DNA of 64,000 bases. Source: Paraburkholderia solitsugae (GTDB lineage: Bacteria; Pseudomonadota; Gammaproteobacteria; Burkholderiales; Burkholderiaceae). The notes beneath the pieces were generated by a model. That model saw nothing but the letters and a program-made list of their open reading frames with translations. It ran no database searches and was not told where the DNA came from. The position numbers and the translations under genes were made by a program. This document shows, piece by piece, positions 1 through 9,087 of the stretch (position 1 is its first letter; the number at the start of each line of letters is the position of its first letter). The stretch lies in the NCBI RefSeq assembly GCF_013177695.1, contig NZ_WOEY01000089.1:46349-110348 (forward strand), written 5' to 3'.

Positions 1-2
1 TT

Positions 3-914
3 TTGAAAAACCAGCGTCAAGCGAAAAACCTCGCAAATTACCGGCGGTTCGATACGTTCTTCGACGACGCAGTCGGTCCCGCGAACAAGTTTCCCGAGTT
101 CGTTCTCATCGAGCCGAAATACTTCGGCGAAGCACAGAACGACGACCATCCACCGCACAACATCATGAAGGCGGAGAAGCTGATCGCCGACACCTACAAT
201 GCGCTGCGTTCCAATCAGGCATTGTGGGAACGCACACTGTTAGTCATCCTGTACGATGAGCATGGCGGTTTTTTCGACCATGTGCCTCCGCCGTCGAACG
301 CAGTGGCGCCCGACGAACACACGGACAGCTTCGACTTCACCCAACTCGGTGTACGAGTTCCCGCCATTCTCGTCTCCCCATGGTGCAACGCAGGCGTGTG
401 CAATAGGCAATTCGATCATTGCAGCCTGCTGAAATACCTCTGTGACAAATGGGAGCTTGCGCCGCTCGGCAATCGTACACAGGCCGCGGCAAGCGTTGGA
501 CTGGCGATCCGTTCCACGGGAATTGCCCGGACCAATACGCCACCTTTTATCCGCGTGACTAATCAATCGCTGATTGCGGAGCACGTGGATCTGGAAAGGA
601 AGTCGACGAACGGCAATCAGCACGGACTCCATCATTTCGCGGACTTTTTGCACGCAGAATTGGACAAATTGGCCGCGGACCTGGTGGAGTCGGCTTCACA
701 TCTCACGCTTACCGAAACGGGGTGGGTTCGGCTAAAGAGCGCGCTCGGCTCCGCGATGATGCGTTTTGGGCAGTGGCTCAGCAAAGACTTCTATCAAGCC
801 CGAGATGATCGTGAAGCGCGCACCGGCCAGGCGTTCACACGGCTCACACAGTCCACGAGGGCCCCTGCGAAGACTCCGCAAGACAGCGCCCCAGTCACGG
901 TATCGCGGTCCTAG
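3..914 (+). CDS. Phosphoesterase (phospholipase C/acid phosphatase type), 3' part
   Basis: C-terminal part of a phosphoesterase-family protein whose 5' end lies beyond the window; the reading frame is open to the left edge and the first usable codon (TTG at 3) is not convincing as a real start. The segment contains 'VILYDEHGGFFDHVPPP', typical of the metal- and phosphate-binding region of the bacterial phospholipase C/acid phosphatase superfamily, and then 'LGVRVPAILVSPW', also typical. Members are usually secreted and hydrolyse phosphodiesters or phosphomonoesters. The last 100 residues are less conserved. Family assignment is firm; the substrate cannot be judged from the part seen. Confidence 0.85.
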   Translation: MKNQRQAKNLANYRRFDTFFDDAVGPANKFPEFVLIEPKYFGEAQNDDHPPHNIMKAEKLIADTYNALRSNQALWERTLLVILYDEHGGFFDHVPPPSNAVAPDEHTDSFDFTQLGVRVPAILVSPWCNAGVCNRQFDHCSLLKYLCDKWELAPLGNRTQAAASVGLAIRSTGIARTNTPPFIRVTNQSLIAEHVDLERKSTNGNQHGLHHFADFLHAELDKLAADLVESASHLTLTETGWVRLKSALGSAMMRFGQWLSKDFYQARDDREARTGQAFTRLTQSTRAPAKTPQDSAPVTVSRS

Positions 915-1089
915 CAAGGCGCGCGCACGAGAGTCCATCAACCGAATCTGTTCTTTTATTGCAAATCTTGCAACAAACCTTACCTGAATCGACGATTACT
1001 CCAGGCAGATCGCAAAACTACAATGCAATCACTGGCTACGAACAACACCGCTCGTAGCACGATAAAGACCGAACTGGAGGTAGTTCATC

Positions 1090-1407
1090 ATGAAATCGCT
1101 CATTCAAGCCGTTGTTATCGCCGCTGCGCTGGCCGCTCCCGTTGCCGCGTTTGCGCAGTCCAACCAGCCCGTGACCCGCGCCCAGGTGCGCGCAGAACTG
1201 ATCCAACTCGAAAAAGCCGGCTACCATCCGGGCCGTGCCGACCCGTACTACCCGGCTGACATTCAGGCTGCGCAAGCCCGTGTCACCGCGCAAAACGGCG
1301 CCGCACAAGCGGCAGAAAGCGGTTACGGCGGTGTGGTGAGTGGTTCGTCGCAGTCGGGCCACCCGGTTCCGGCGAACGGTCCGAAGTCGGTTTACTTCGG
1401 CAACTAA
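1090..1407 (+). CDS. Small secreted DUF4148 protein
   Basis: 105 residues with a clear Sec signal peptide: a basic start, an Ala/Val-rich core and an 'AFAQS' cleavage site near residue 23. The mature part carries the 'VTRAQVRAELIQLEKAGYHP' pattern that defines the DUF4148 family, abundant in Burkholderiaceae and of unknown function. A GGAGG-like ribosome site (ctggaggtag) lies 10 bases before the ATG. It appears monocistronic and is followed by a strong hairpin at 1535-1576. Probably a periplasmic or envelope protein. Confidence 0.9.
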   Translation: MKSLIQAVVIAAALAAPVAAFAQSNQPVTRAQVRAELIQLEKAGYHPGRADPYYPADIQAAQARVTAQNGAAQAAESGYGGVVSGSSQSGHPVPANGPKSVYFGN

Positions 1408-1534
1408 GCTTCGGCAACCAAGCGGGTAACCAGGCTGGCAACCCAGCTGCCCAGCGGAACCAACCGCAGAGGCCACGCCGTTTGCCCTGATCGACCGCTA
1501 AGCGCGCAACACAACCGCGCGCCCTGATTCAAAC

Positions 1535-1576
1535 GAACTGGCCCGCGACCGAGCATCCCCGATCGCGGGCCAGTTC
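1535..1576 (+). terminator. Perfect 14-bp inverted repeat, likely terminator
   Basis: GAACTGGCCCGCGA at 1535-1548 pairs perfectly with TCGCGGGCCAGTTC at 1563-1576 around a 14-base loop. It follows the DUF4148 gene and precedes a leftward gene, so it may end transcription from either side. No long U tract follows on the plus strand. Confidence 0.65.
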
Positions 1577-1697
1577 TGTATTCGATACCTCCGTCATCGG
1601 GCTCCCGATGACTTCGCCCGGACCTTCACGGTCTGGGCGCTTTTTCTTGATGTGTCGCTACGCCTCTTCGCGCCTCAGCGGCGACAAGCTGCTTGCG

Positions 1698-1946
1698 TCA
1701 CTCACGGGCGATCAGATCGCCCACCTGGCCACGCCCCATGACAAGACAGCTCGACAGGAAATTTTCACCCTGGCTGCTGGCCCCGGCGTCACCGAAACCC
1801 TTTTTCAACGCGTCCGACTTGACCATCTCCGCGCCTTGGTGGCACGTAATTGTTCCCATTTCTCCGGCTTGCGCACGCATCAGCGCCCTATCCGCCATCA
1901 AATAGCCAAGCAACAACACCACAGCAATATTGAACGCTTGTCTCAT
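1698..1946 (-). CDS. Hypothetical small protein with N-terminal hydrophobic segment
   Basis: 82 residues, not recognised as a family. The N-terminus (MRQAFNIAVVLLLGYLMADRAL) is a single hydrophobic stretch that could be a signal peptide or membrane anchor; two cysteines follow (ITCHQ and SSCLV). An excellent ribosome site (aaaagaggagacgatcc) stands directly before the ATG, the main reason to accept it over overlapping plus-strand frames. It stands alone between convergent and leftward neighbours. Function unknown. Confidence 0.55.
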   Translation of the reverse strand: MRQAFNIAVVLLLGYLMADRALMRAQAGEMGTITCHQGAEMVKSDALKKGFGDAGASSQGENFLSSCLVMGRGQVGDLIARE

Positions 1947-2062
1947 GGATCGTCTCCTCTTTTGAAGAGACTAACGTGAACCATCGATGCAGGATGCTAG
2001 GGGTTTCCCGATTGGTGGCTAATCAATGATGCAGATTAAGTTAAGGGATACTGCCACGTAAA

Positions 2063-3214
2063 TCAGCTATGCGGCGTGGCTGGATCAGGCTTGGCCCGCA
2101 GAAAGCGGAACTGCCGGATACCACGTTGCACGCGTTTTGTATTCTGCTCGAACAGCAGGTACACCGCGAACGCGTACACATAGCAAACAACCAGCATGGT
2201 CACGAACACCAGCGCGCCCCGGCCATCGAACTGGATGCGCTGCCCGACCACGACCGCCGCGACAAACAGAATGAATGAGAAGTGCGTCAGATACAGCGAA
2301 TACGAGAATCCGGAAAAGAGAACCGCGATACGCGACAGGGGCGCAGGACGCAGGCGAACGTTTTCCCACAGTATGCAACGCAGGAACACGAAACACGGCA
2401 CGCCGACGATCCAGTCGTTACTCAATAGGAATATGCGCGACAACACCAGCGCCGCAATGAAAACTGTCCCGCTTGCGAGCGTGAACCACGGCAAACCTGT
2501 TCGCGTGTTGCGCGCCGGGAAGCGCTTTTCAAGCAACACGAGTGTGACGCCAAGCATCCACAATCCGAACCCGCTCAGGAGCGAAGGAAACGCGACCATC
2601 GTGCCCAGCGCGAGCCCCGCCGCGGCAATTGTGCTGAATCCGCGACGCCGGCGCAGCAAACCATAACAGGCGGGAAACCACATGTAGTACCAGAACTCGT
2701 TAGCGAGGCTCCACAAGGGTCCGTTGGACCCATATGTGCCGCATGCGAGCGTCTGCAGGAACGCGAGATTGCACAGCAGCGTTGCCTGGCCGAGGTGTGA
2801 GGCGACATTGATCTGCTGATCGAACGTGCCCTCGGTCCCAAGATAAAAAGGCCCGCCTGCCAGCGCGATCCCCATGCGGTCCCAGAACAGCGTCAGCAGC
2901 AAGGCAGGAATCAGCACGATCCATAGCCGCGACATGCGCTCGGTCAGATAGCGCTGCCAACTCCATGTTCCCGCCTCGACCTGCCGCAGCACCGAGCCGC
3001 CGACAAAATAGCCGCTCAGCAGGAAGAAAACGATCACCGCGGTATGGCCGTAGTTACTGATGAAATAGAACGCCTTGCCCGCGAGTCCGATACCCGTACT
3101 CGAGCCGTAGTCGACGAACATCAGATTGCGCAAATGACTGATGCACACCGCGCCTGCCGCCAGCGCGCGAATCAGGTCTAACGTGTCGCAATGCTGTTTG
3201 CCGGTGGGTGCCAT
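2063..3214 (-). CDS. Acyltransferase family 3 membrane protein
   Basis: 383 residues with many hydrophobic segments. The opening 'DTLDLIRALAAGAVCISHL' carries the R...H pattern of acyltransferase-3 (OafA/NodX-type) enzymes, which move acetyl or other acyl groups onto envelope or exported sugars. 'YFVGGSVLRQVEAGTWSWQRYLTERMSRLW' and 'LWSLANEFWYYMWFP' are further family signatures. It lies downstream of, and in the same direction as, the squalene/phytoene synthase gene with about 190 bases between, so cotranscription is possible but unproven. The acceptor substrate cannot be inferred. Confidence 0.88.
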   Translation of the reverse strand: MAPTGKQHCDTLDLIRALAAGAVCISHLRNLMFVDYGSSTGIGLAGKAFYFISNYGHTAVIVFFLLSGYFVGGSVLRQVEAGTWSWQRYLTERMSRLWIVLIPALLLTLFWDRMGIALAGGPFYLGTEGTFDQQINVASHLGQATLLCNLAFLQTLACGTYGSNGPLWSLANEFWYYMWFPACYGLLRRRRGFSTIAAAGLALGTMVAFPSLLSGFGLWMLGVTLVLLEKRFPARNTRTGLPWFTLASGTVFIAALVLSRIFLLSNDWIVGVPCFVFLRCILWENVRLRPAPLSRIAVLFSGFSYSLYLTHFSFILFVAAVVVGQRIQFDGRGALVFVTMLVVCYVYAFAVYLLFEQNTKRVQRGIRQFRFLRAKPDPATPHS

Positions 3215-3402
3215 GGGCGTCTGGAATCGGACATAAAGGTTTGTCCGCCAAACTACGGCTCACGGCGTTTTTATTCAGTTCGCTTGCCCACACTGCACGC
3301 GCACCGCATCCGCACGGTCTTCAGCATACGTTGCGCGCCTTCGGCCCATTCGTCCTTTCCATTACATCGGATAACCAACTATCCATACAGCGGAACGGAC
3401 GC

Positions 3403-4449
3403 TCAGAACCGAGCTTCAATCTGCTTGATCCGCGTTTCAACCGACTTGCGCACCAGGCCATTCGAAGGCACCAGCAGCAAGGATGACGCGATGATCTGAT
3501 ACACCTGATTGCGCCGGACCTTGGAGACCTTGGCCGGGTCGAGCCAGGCATCGCTATCCACCAGCAACAGCAGCGTATCGAGGCCGATCAGGATTGGCCA
3601 CAAACAGGCGAGACGCAAGCGCACCGACAGCGCGGGAATCGCCAGCGTGTAGTCCAAGGCCTCCCGGAAGTGATCCAGCGTCTTGCGCACGAGTTCGATC
3701 ATCAGCGGCCGGGCGCGAACAGAATTCGCCGGCTGCAAGAGATCTTGCGCGCTCAGCGCATGTTGATCGAGCATCGTCTGCGGAAGGTAACACCGGCCGA
3801 TGCGCAAATCCTTGCCGCAATCGCGCAGCACGTTGGTCATCTGCAGCGCTTTGCCGAAACGCACGCCCCGGCGCGCCATGATCTCGGGCCGCTCTTTCAG
3901 CGTGCCAGGCATGTGCGCATAAGTCATGGTGGTCCAGAAATCGCCGACGCAGCCCGCCACCAGGTAGGTATAGCGATCGAGTTCCTCGTACTCGCGCAGC
4001 GCGGCAATCTCGCCGGAACGTTCGTCGGGGAACGTGCGAAGGTCGAACTCCATGCCCTCGGTCAGCGTCGACACGATCTCGCGTACGGCTTTGCGGTCGG
4101 ACTCGCTGAGTTGTGACAGCACCTCGAGCGCGGGGCCGAGCGATTCCAGCAGGACTTTTTCATCGGACTGGACCTGTTGGCCCGCCACTTCGGCAGCCAT
4201 GCGCTGGAACAGCGCGCCGTCGTCCGGGGCGCCGTTGACCTGGCCGCGCAGCGACAGCAGCATGGCGAGGCGTTGCTCGGGCGAGATCAGGGAGGTGTCC
4301 GCAATCGTATCGGCCGCGCGCGCGAGCAGGTACGCGAGTCCGATCGGATCGCGCATCCCGACGGGCAGCACGCGCAGGGTGAGATAGAAGGAGCGTGAAA
4401 CGCCTTTCAGGAGCGGGCCGAGAAGAAAGGCCCGGGTCGGATTCGGCAT
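3403..4449 (-). CDS. Squalene/phytoene synthase family protein
   Basis: About 348 residues. Both aspartate-rich motifs of head-to-head prenyl synthases are present: 'ARAADTIADTSLI' near the N-terminus and 'NVLRDCGKDLRIGRCYLP' in the middle. The family condenses two farnesyl or geranylgeranyl diphosphates through a presqualene-type intermediate. The C-terminus holds a hydrophobic stretch (PILIGLDTLLLLVDS and IIASSLLLVPS) reminiscent of membrane-associated squalene synthases. I take the ATG at 4449; a TTG nine codons upstream is possible and neither has a strong ribosome site. No squalene-hopene cyclase or carotenoid gene lies in this window, so the pathway is open. Confidence 0.85.
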   Translation of the reverse strand: MPNPTRAFLLGPLLKGVSRSFYLTLRVLPVGMRDPIGLAYLLARAADTIADTSLISPEQRLAMLLSLRGQVNGAPDDGALFQRMAAEVAGQQVQSDEKVLLESLGPALEVLSQLSESDRKAVREIVSTLTEGMEFDLRTFPDERSGEIAALREYEELDRYTYLVAGCVGDFWTTMTYAHMPGTLKERPEIMARRGVRFGKALQMTNVLRDCGKDLRIGRCYLPQTMLDQHALSAQDLLQPANSVRARPLMIELVRKTLDHFREALDYTLAIPALSVRLRLACLWPILIGLDTLLLLVDSDAWLDPAKVSKVRRNQVYQIIASSLLLVPSNGLVRKSVETRIKQIEARF

Positions 4450-4558
4450 GGATAGGATCAGGTCAGTATTGGGCAAAATTCAGGCGCTGCCGAATTGTAT
4501 ACGGCGAAGCGCCTTTGCCGTGCGACGAGGGACCCGGAGCCAGCGAGCGATGCGTGCC

Positions 4559-6547
4559 TTACGTCGCGCCATCAGCGGCCGCGTAAATCACGGCGGGGTC
4601 GCGCCGCGCCGCGTCGTACATCGCTTCGACGAGCGCCGCCCGATGCGTCAATACCGCGCGCTGATTGATCGATCCTTTGTCGGTGATCTCGCCGAGATCG
4701 AGCGAAGGGGCAGCGTCCATCAGCCGGATACGTGCGATCGTGGTCGCGCCGCCGGTCGCGCTGCGATTGAGCGTCGCCAAAAAAGCCGCAAAATGCGCCC
4801 GCACGACGGCTGCTTCGACGACCTCACGCGCGCTTGCCGACAAAGGCAAACCAGCCAGTCGCCGGCAATCGTCGAGCCGCGGAAACACCAGCAAACCCAC
4901 GTCGTCGCAATTCATCCCGGTAACGACCACGTCCTGCACATACGGCGCGCCTTCGGAAATCACGCGAGCCCGCATCGGGCCGACGCTGACGAAGGTGCCC
5001 GAACTCAGCTTGAAGTCCTCGGCGATGCGCCCGTCGAACAGCAGTCCGAGCTCCGGCCGTTCGACATCGACAAAGCGCAACGCGTCGCCGCTGCAAAAGT
5101 AACCTTCTTCGTCGAAGACACCGTTCAGCTCCGCGGAATTCGCGCGCCAATAACCGGCCATCACATGCGGTCCGCGATAGCGCGCTTCGAGTTTGTCGCC
5201 GACCGGTGCAAGTTTGACCTCGCAGCCAGGCGCCGGCGAGCCGACATAGCCAGCGCGCATGATCGAACCCGTGGTGAACAGGCAGGACGGCGAGGTCTCG
5301 GTCATGCCGAGTCCGGCCATGATGCGAATGCGCTCGCCGCAATATTGCTCGGTGACGCGTTCGAGCCGGTCCCACGCCGCTTGCGAGAGCCCCGCCCCCG
5401 CGAAGAAATACACCTTCACGCGCGAGAAAAACGTCTCGCGCAATTGCGCGTCCTGCTCCAGCGCGATGGCCAGTTCTTCCCAGCCCTTCGGCACGTTAAA
5501 GTAGATCGTCGGCGCGATTTCACGCAGATTGCGCAGCGTTTCCTCGAACTTTCCGTTGACCGGTTTGCCGTCGTCGATATAAAGCGTGCCGCCGTTGTAG
5601 AGCGCGATGCCCGCGTTATGGCTGCCGCCGAAGGTGTGATTCCACGGCAACCAGTCGACCAGCACCGGCGGCACGCTCGCGAACTCAGGAAACGTTTCAA
5701 GCAGCATCTGCTGGTTGCTGCACAGCATGCGGTGCGTGGTCGGCACGGCCTTGGGCAGTTTGGTCGAGCCTGACGTGAACAGAAACTTGGCGATGGCGTC
5801 CGGGCTCACCGCCGCCTGAACGGAATCAACCGTGCCGGGCATTGTATTCAGCAGGTCGCTGAACAAAGTCACGCTGCGCGCCGCCTGCGGCTCTTTGGGC
5901 CCAGTTGCAGCGACGACTTCGACGTCGATCGGCACCACTGCATCGATCGCCCTGGCAAAGGTGTCGTAGCCGCTTGCGAAGACCAGGCCCGGCGTCAACA
6001 GATCGATCGTGTGGCGCAGCTTGCCGAAGTCGCCGGAAGCGAGCGCATACGCCGGGGAAATCGCCGCATACGGAATGCCGGCCCACATCGCGCCGAGTGC
6101 CAGTTGCAGATGCTCGAGATCGTTGCCCGAAAGAATCACGACCGGACGCTCAACGGAAAGATCGCGCGCCAGCAGCGCTTGCCCAATCGCGCGAGCACTT
6201 TGCAGCGCTTTCGCGTAGCTCAGGCCGATCCATTGACCGTCGCTGCCGCGTCGCGCCGCCAGCCAGCGCTCCGGATGTTCGCGCGCGCCGCTCCCGAGCC
6301 GGTCTGTCAAACGTTGCGGGTGTTCGCCGAGCGGCTCGGCAGCGCGCAAATACCACGTGTCGCCGTGTCGTTGCGCGTGCAACGATGACGCGCCGATCGT
6401 CGTCGCGCGGTAATGCGTCGGCGCGTTGTCGTGCGCGACGGGGGTGTTCGGTTGTCTCGGCTCGGAATGCAACGCCTGTCTCCCTGGAAAGTCCGCTCCG
6501 CCCTCTGCGGCGGAGCGACCTTCTTTCGATGCTTCGACGCGGCTCAT
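4559..6547 (-). CDS. fcs: Feruloyl-CoA synthetase
   Basis: About 662-residue adenylate-forming enzyme. The phosphate-binding loop 'FLFTSGSTKLPKAVP', the 'MTETSPSC' region and 'YFCSGDALRF' are all visible. It activates ferulate, p-coumarate or caffeate to the CoA thioester with ATP. The assignment to feruloyl-CoA synthetase, rather than a generic acyl-CoA ligase, rests on its place as the third gene of an ech-vdh-fcs operon: only 13 bases separate it from the vdh stop. The start at 6547 fits that spacing although no strong ribosome site is visible. It probably belongs to the same transcript controlled by the operator at 9002-9020. Confidence 0.88.
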   Translation of the reverse strand: MSRVEASKEGRSAAEGGADFPGRQALHSEPRQPNTPVAHDNAPTHYRATTIGASSLHAQRHGDTWYLRAAEPLGEHPQRLTDRLGSGAREHPERWLAARRGSDGQWIGLSYAKALQSARAIGQALLARDLSVERPVVILSGNDLEHLQLALGAMWAGIPYAAISPAYALASGDFGKLRHTIDLLTPGLVFASGYDTFARAIDAVVPIDVEVVAATGPKEPQAARSVTLFSDLLNTMPGTVDSVQAAVSPDAIAKFLFTSGSTKLPKAVPTTHRMLCSNQQMLLETFPEFASVPPVLVDWLPWNHTFGGSHNAGIALYNGGTLYIDDGKPVNGKFEETLRNLREIAPTIYFNVPKGWEELAIALEQDAQLRETFFSRVKVYFFAGAGLSQAAWDRLERVTEQYCGERIRIMAGLGMTETSPSCLFTTGSIMRAGYVGSPAPGCEVKLAPVGDKLEARYRGPHVMAGYWRANSAELNGVFDEEGYFCSGDALRFVDVERPELGLLFDGRIAEDFKLSSGTFVSVGPMRARVISEGAPYVQDVVVTGMNCDDVGLLVFPRLDDCRRLAGLPLSASAREVVEAAVVRAHFAAFLATLNRSATGGATTIARIRLMDAAPSLDLGEITDKGSINQRAVLTHRAALVEAMYDAARRDPAVIYAAADGAT

Positions 6548-6560
6548 CGACCGCGGACAA

Positions 6561-8012
6561 TCAAATCGGATAGTGACGCGGGCCGGTTTGAATCGTGATC
6601 CAGCGCAGGTCCGTGAACTCGGCGATCGACGCCTTGCTGCCAAAGCGCCCATAGCCGCTCTTCTTCACGCCGCCGAACGGCATCTGTGCTTCGTCGTGCA
6701 CGGTCGGCCCGTTGATATGGCAGATACCCGATTCGATCCGTTTCGCCACATGCAACGCGCGCGATATATCGCGGCTGAACACCGCCGCGGAGAGACCGTA
6801 TTCGCTATCGTTGGCAACCTGAATCGCTTCCTCGTCACTGTCCACACGCTGCACCGTCACCACCGGGCCGAAGGATTCCTCGGCATAGAGCAACATGTCG
6901 CGCGTCACGCCGTCGACAATCACCGGTTGCATCACGGCGCCTTCAACCGAGCAGCCGACCGGCAGCTTCGCGCCCTTCTCATGCGCGTCTTCAACAAGCG
7001 CTTTGATGCGCCGTGCGGCCGCCACGCTTTCGAGCACGCCGAGCACTGAATCGGCCGCAGCGGGATCGCCCGCCTTCAGGGTTCGCGCTTTGGCCGCGAG
7101 CTTCTCCACCAGCGCATCGGCGATCTTGCGGTCGACGATCAGCCGCTCCGTCGACATGCAAATCTGCCCCTGGTTGAAGAATGCGCCGAACGCGATGCCG
7201 TCCACCGCCGCATCCAGGTCGGCGTCGTCGAGCACCACCACGGGCGCCTTGCCGCCGAGTTCGAGCAAGGCCGGTTTCAGATGCTGCGCGGCATGTTGCG
7301 CGACGATGCGTCCAACCCGCGTCGAGCCGGTGAAATTGACCCGCCGCACCGCCGGATGAGCGATCAGGCGCTCGACAATGTCTGGCGCATCGTCGGCCGA
7401 ATGCGTGATGACGTTCACCACGCCGTCGCCGAGGCCGGCTTCCTGCAACACGCTGCCGATCAGCCGGTGCACCCCCGGACAGCCTTCCGATGCCTTGAGC
7501 ACGACCGTGTTGCCGCAAGCGAGCGGCATAGCGATTGCCCGTGTGCCGAGAATCACCGGTGCATTCCACGGCGCCATGCCGAGCACCACACCGCACGGCT
7601 GGCGCACGGCCATCGCGAGACTGCCCGGCACGTCCGACGGAATCACGTCGCCGTCGATCTGCGTGGTCATCGCAGCGGCTTCGCGCAACATGTTGGCGGC
7701 CAGCATCACATTGAAGCCGTACCAGTTCGGCATGGCGCCCGTTTCGGCGACGCCGGTTTCGATGAACTGCGCGGTGCGGGCATCCATGAGATCGGCTGCG
7801 GCCAATAGACGTTTGCGACGTTCTGTCGGCGCCAATGCGGACCATGCCGGGAACGCGCGCGCCGCGGCGACGACCGCCGCGTCCGCATCGGCCAACGTGG
7901 CGGCGGCCGCACGCGAGGCCGCCACGCCGCTCGCGGGATTGATCCGCTCGAAGGTTCTCCCGTCCGATGCGCCGCGGCTCTCGCCGCCGATCAACAATGT
8001 TACTTCGTGCAT
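6561..8012 (-). CDS. vdh: Vanillin/aromatic aldehyde dehydrogenase
   Basis: 483-residue NAD(P)-dependent aldehyde dehydrogenase. It shows the cofactor loop 'FTGSTRVGR', the general-base region 'LELGGKAP' and the catalytic cysteine in 'FNQGQICMST'. In this operon it should oxidise vanillin or 4-hydroxybenzaldehyde, released by the hydratase-lyase, to vanillate or 4-hydroxybenzoate. The ATG at 8012 is preceded by gaggagacaacagac, an excellent ribosome site, so an upstream in-frame extension rich in arginine is rejected. It lies between ech (110 bases upstream) and fcs (13 bases downstream). Confidence 0.9.
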   Translation of the reverse strand: MHEVTLLIGGESRGASDGRTFERINPASGVAASRAAAATLADADAAVVAAARAFPAWSALAPTERRKRLLAAADLMDARTAQFIETGVAETGAMPNWYGFNVMLAANMLREAAAMTTQIDGDVIPSDVPGSLAMAVRQPCGVVLGMAPWNAPVILGTRAIAMPLACGNTVVLKASEGCPGVHRLIGSVLQEAGLGDGVVNVITHSADDAPDIVERLIAHPAVRRVNFTGSTRVGRIVAQHAAQHLKPALLELGGKAPVVVLDDADLDAAVDGIAFGAFFNQGQICMSTERLIVDRKIADALVEKLAAKARTLKAGDPAAADSVLGVLESVAAARRIKALVEDAHEKGAKLPVGCSVEGAVMQPVIVDGVTRDMLLYAEESFGPVVTVQRVDSDEEAIQVANDSEYGLSAAVFSRDISRALHVAKRIESGICHINGPTVHDEAQMPFGGVKKSGYGRFGSKASIAEFTDLRWITIQTGPRHYPI

Positions 8013-8122
8013 GTCTGTTGTCTCCTCGCTGTGTCGCTCGTCTTGCCGATCTTCTCGCGCTCGCCGTCCACCACCCTCAGGCGCGTGAATCGGCCTGAAT
8101 CTACGTCTGCGCGTGCGACAGC

Positions 8123-8950
8123 TCAGCGTTTGTAGGTTTGCAGACCCGGCTTGATCGCCTTCTCGTCGAGGAACTGCTTCAGCCCCTGCTCGCGGCCGCC
8201 TTCGGGATCGCGCAGTTGCGCCTGATCCAGCTTGGCGTACAGGTAATCTTCGTTCTGATCCCACGTCAACTCGCGGCAGCGCTTGAAGCCGTGCTTGGCC
8301 GCGCGCAGCACCACCGGATTCTTCTGCAACAGCTTGCCTGCGAGAACACGCGTGGCTTCGTGCAGTTCGGTACGTGGCACGCTCTTGTTGACGAGGCCCA
8401 TCTGCGCGGCTTCCTGACCCGTGAACGTCTCTCCGGTCATGATGTAGTAAAGCGCCTGACGATGCCCCACGGTATCGGCCATCGCCTTACTCACCAGGTT
8501 GCCCGGCGGAATGCCCCAGTTGATTTCGGAGAGGCCGAACACGGCTTCGTCCGCGGCGATCGCGAGATCGCACGCCACCAGCGGTGAGAAGCCGCCACCA
8601 AAACACCAGCCGTTGACCATCGCGATAGTCGGCTTCGCGTACATGCGCAGCAACTGCCATTGCCAGCGGCATGCATCGCGGCGAATCTTTTCCTGCAGGA
8701 TTTCCGGGCCGGCGTCGACTTCACGGAAATACTCCTTCAGGTCCATGCCGGCGGTCCACGCGTCGCCCTCGCCCGTCAGCACGAGAACCTGTGCTTCGGC
8801 ATCCAGCTCGACTGCCTCGAGCACCTCGATCATTTCCTTGTTCAGCGTCGGGCTCATCGCGTTGCGCTTCTCGGGACGATTGAACGTGACCCATGCGATG
8901 CCCTCTGCCACATCGACCTTGACGGTTTTCCAACGACCTTCGTAATTCAT
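8123..8950 (-). CDS. ech: p-Hydroxycinnamoyl-CoA hydratase-lyase (feruloyl-CoA hydratase/lyase)
   Basis: 275 residues, the usual length of this crotonase-fold enzyme. The N-terminus 'YEGRWKTVKVDVAEGIAWV' followed by 'FNRPEKRNAMSPTLNKEM' is very close to the known Pseudomonas Ech/HCHL proteins. 'VNGWCFGGGFSPLVACDLA' supplies the oxyanion-hole region. The enzyme hydrates feruloyl-CoA and cleaves it to vanillin plus acetyl-CoA. The start at 8950 has the ribosome site ggagaaaacag. It is first in the leftward operon ech-vdh-fcs and lies opposite the MarR gene, with the shared operator between them. Confidence 0.94.
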   Translation of the reverse strand: MNYEGRWKTVKVDVAEGIAWVTFNRPEKRNAMSPTLNKEMIEVLEAVELDAEAQVLVLTGEGDAWTAGMDLKEYFREVDAGPEILQEKIRRDACRWQWQLLRMYAKPTIAMVNGWCFGGGFSPLVACDLAIAADEAVFGLSEINWGIPPGNLVSKAMADTVGHRQALYYIMTGETFTGQEAAQMGLVNKSVPRTELHEATRVLAGKLLQKNPVVLRAAKHGFKRCRELTWDQNEDYLYAKLDQAQLRDPEGGREQGLKQFLDEKAIKPGLQTYKR

Positions 8951-9001
8951 CTGTTTTCTCCGTGAATGTTGACCGCGGCGGCGGCCTGATGACTGCATTT
9001 G

Positions 9002-9020
9002 ATATCAGTCTACCTGATAT
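9002..9020. promoter_or_regulatory. Palindromic operator between ech and marR
   Basis: ATATCAG-TCTAC-CTGATAT, a perfect 7-bp inverted repeat with a 5-base spacer, lies in the divergent ech/marR intergenic region. The core TATCAGTCTACCTGATAT recurs exactly before the transporter gene (9644-9661). A MarR-type binding site for the adjacent regulator, released by a hydroxycinnamoyl-CoA, is the natural reading; the ligand is known from related regulators, not shown here. Confidence 0.85.
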
Positions 9021-9087
9021 GTAAAGCGTAATTTCGCTGACTCGGTGCAAACCCCTATCGGTCGAATAAACGGTGAGGCGCGCTAAG

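Noticed and set aside
4448..5773. Long plus-strand open frame (441 codons) inside the ligase gene
   Set aside because: It lies antisense to the recognised fcs gene, is very Arg-rich and has no domain or ribosome site; a GC-rich shadow frame.
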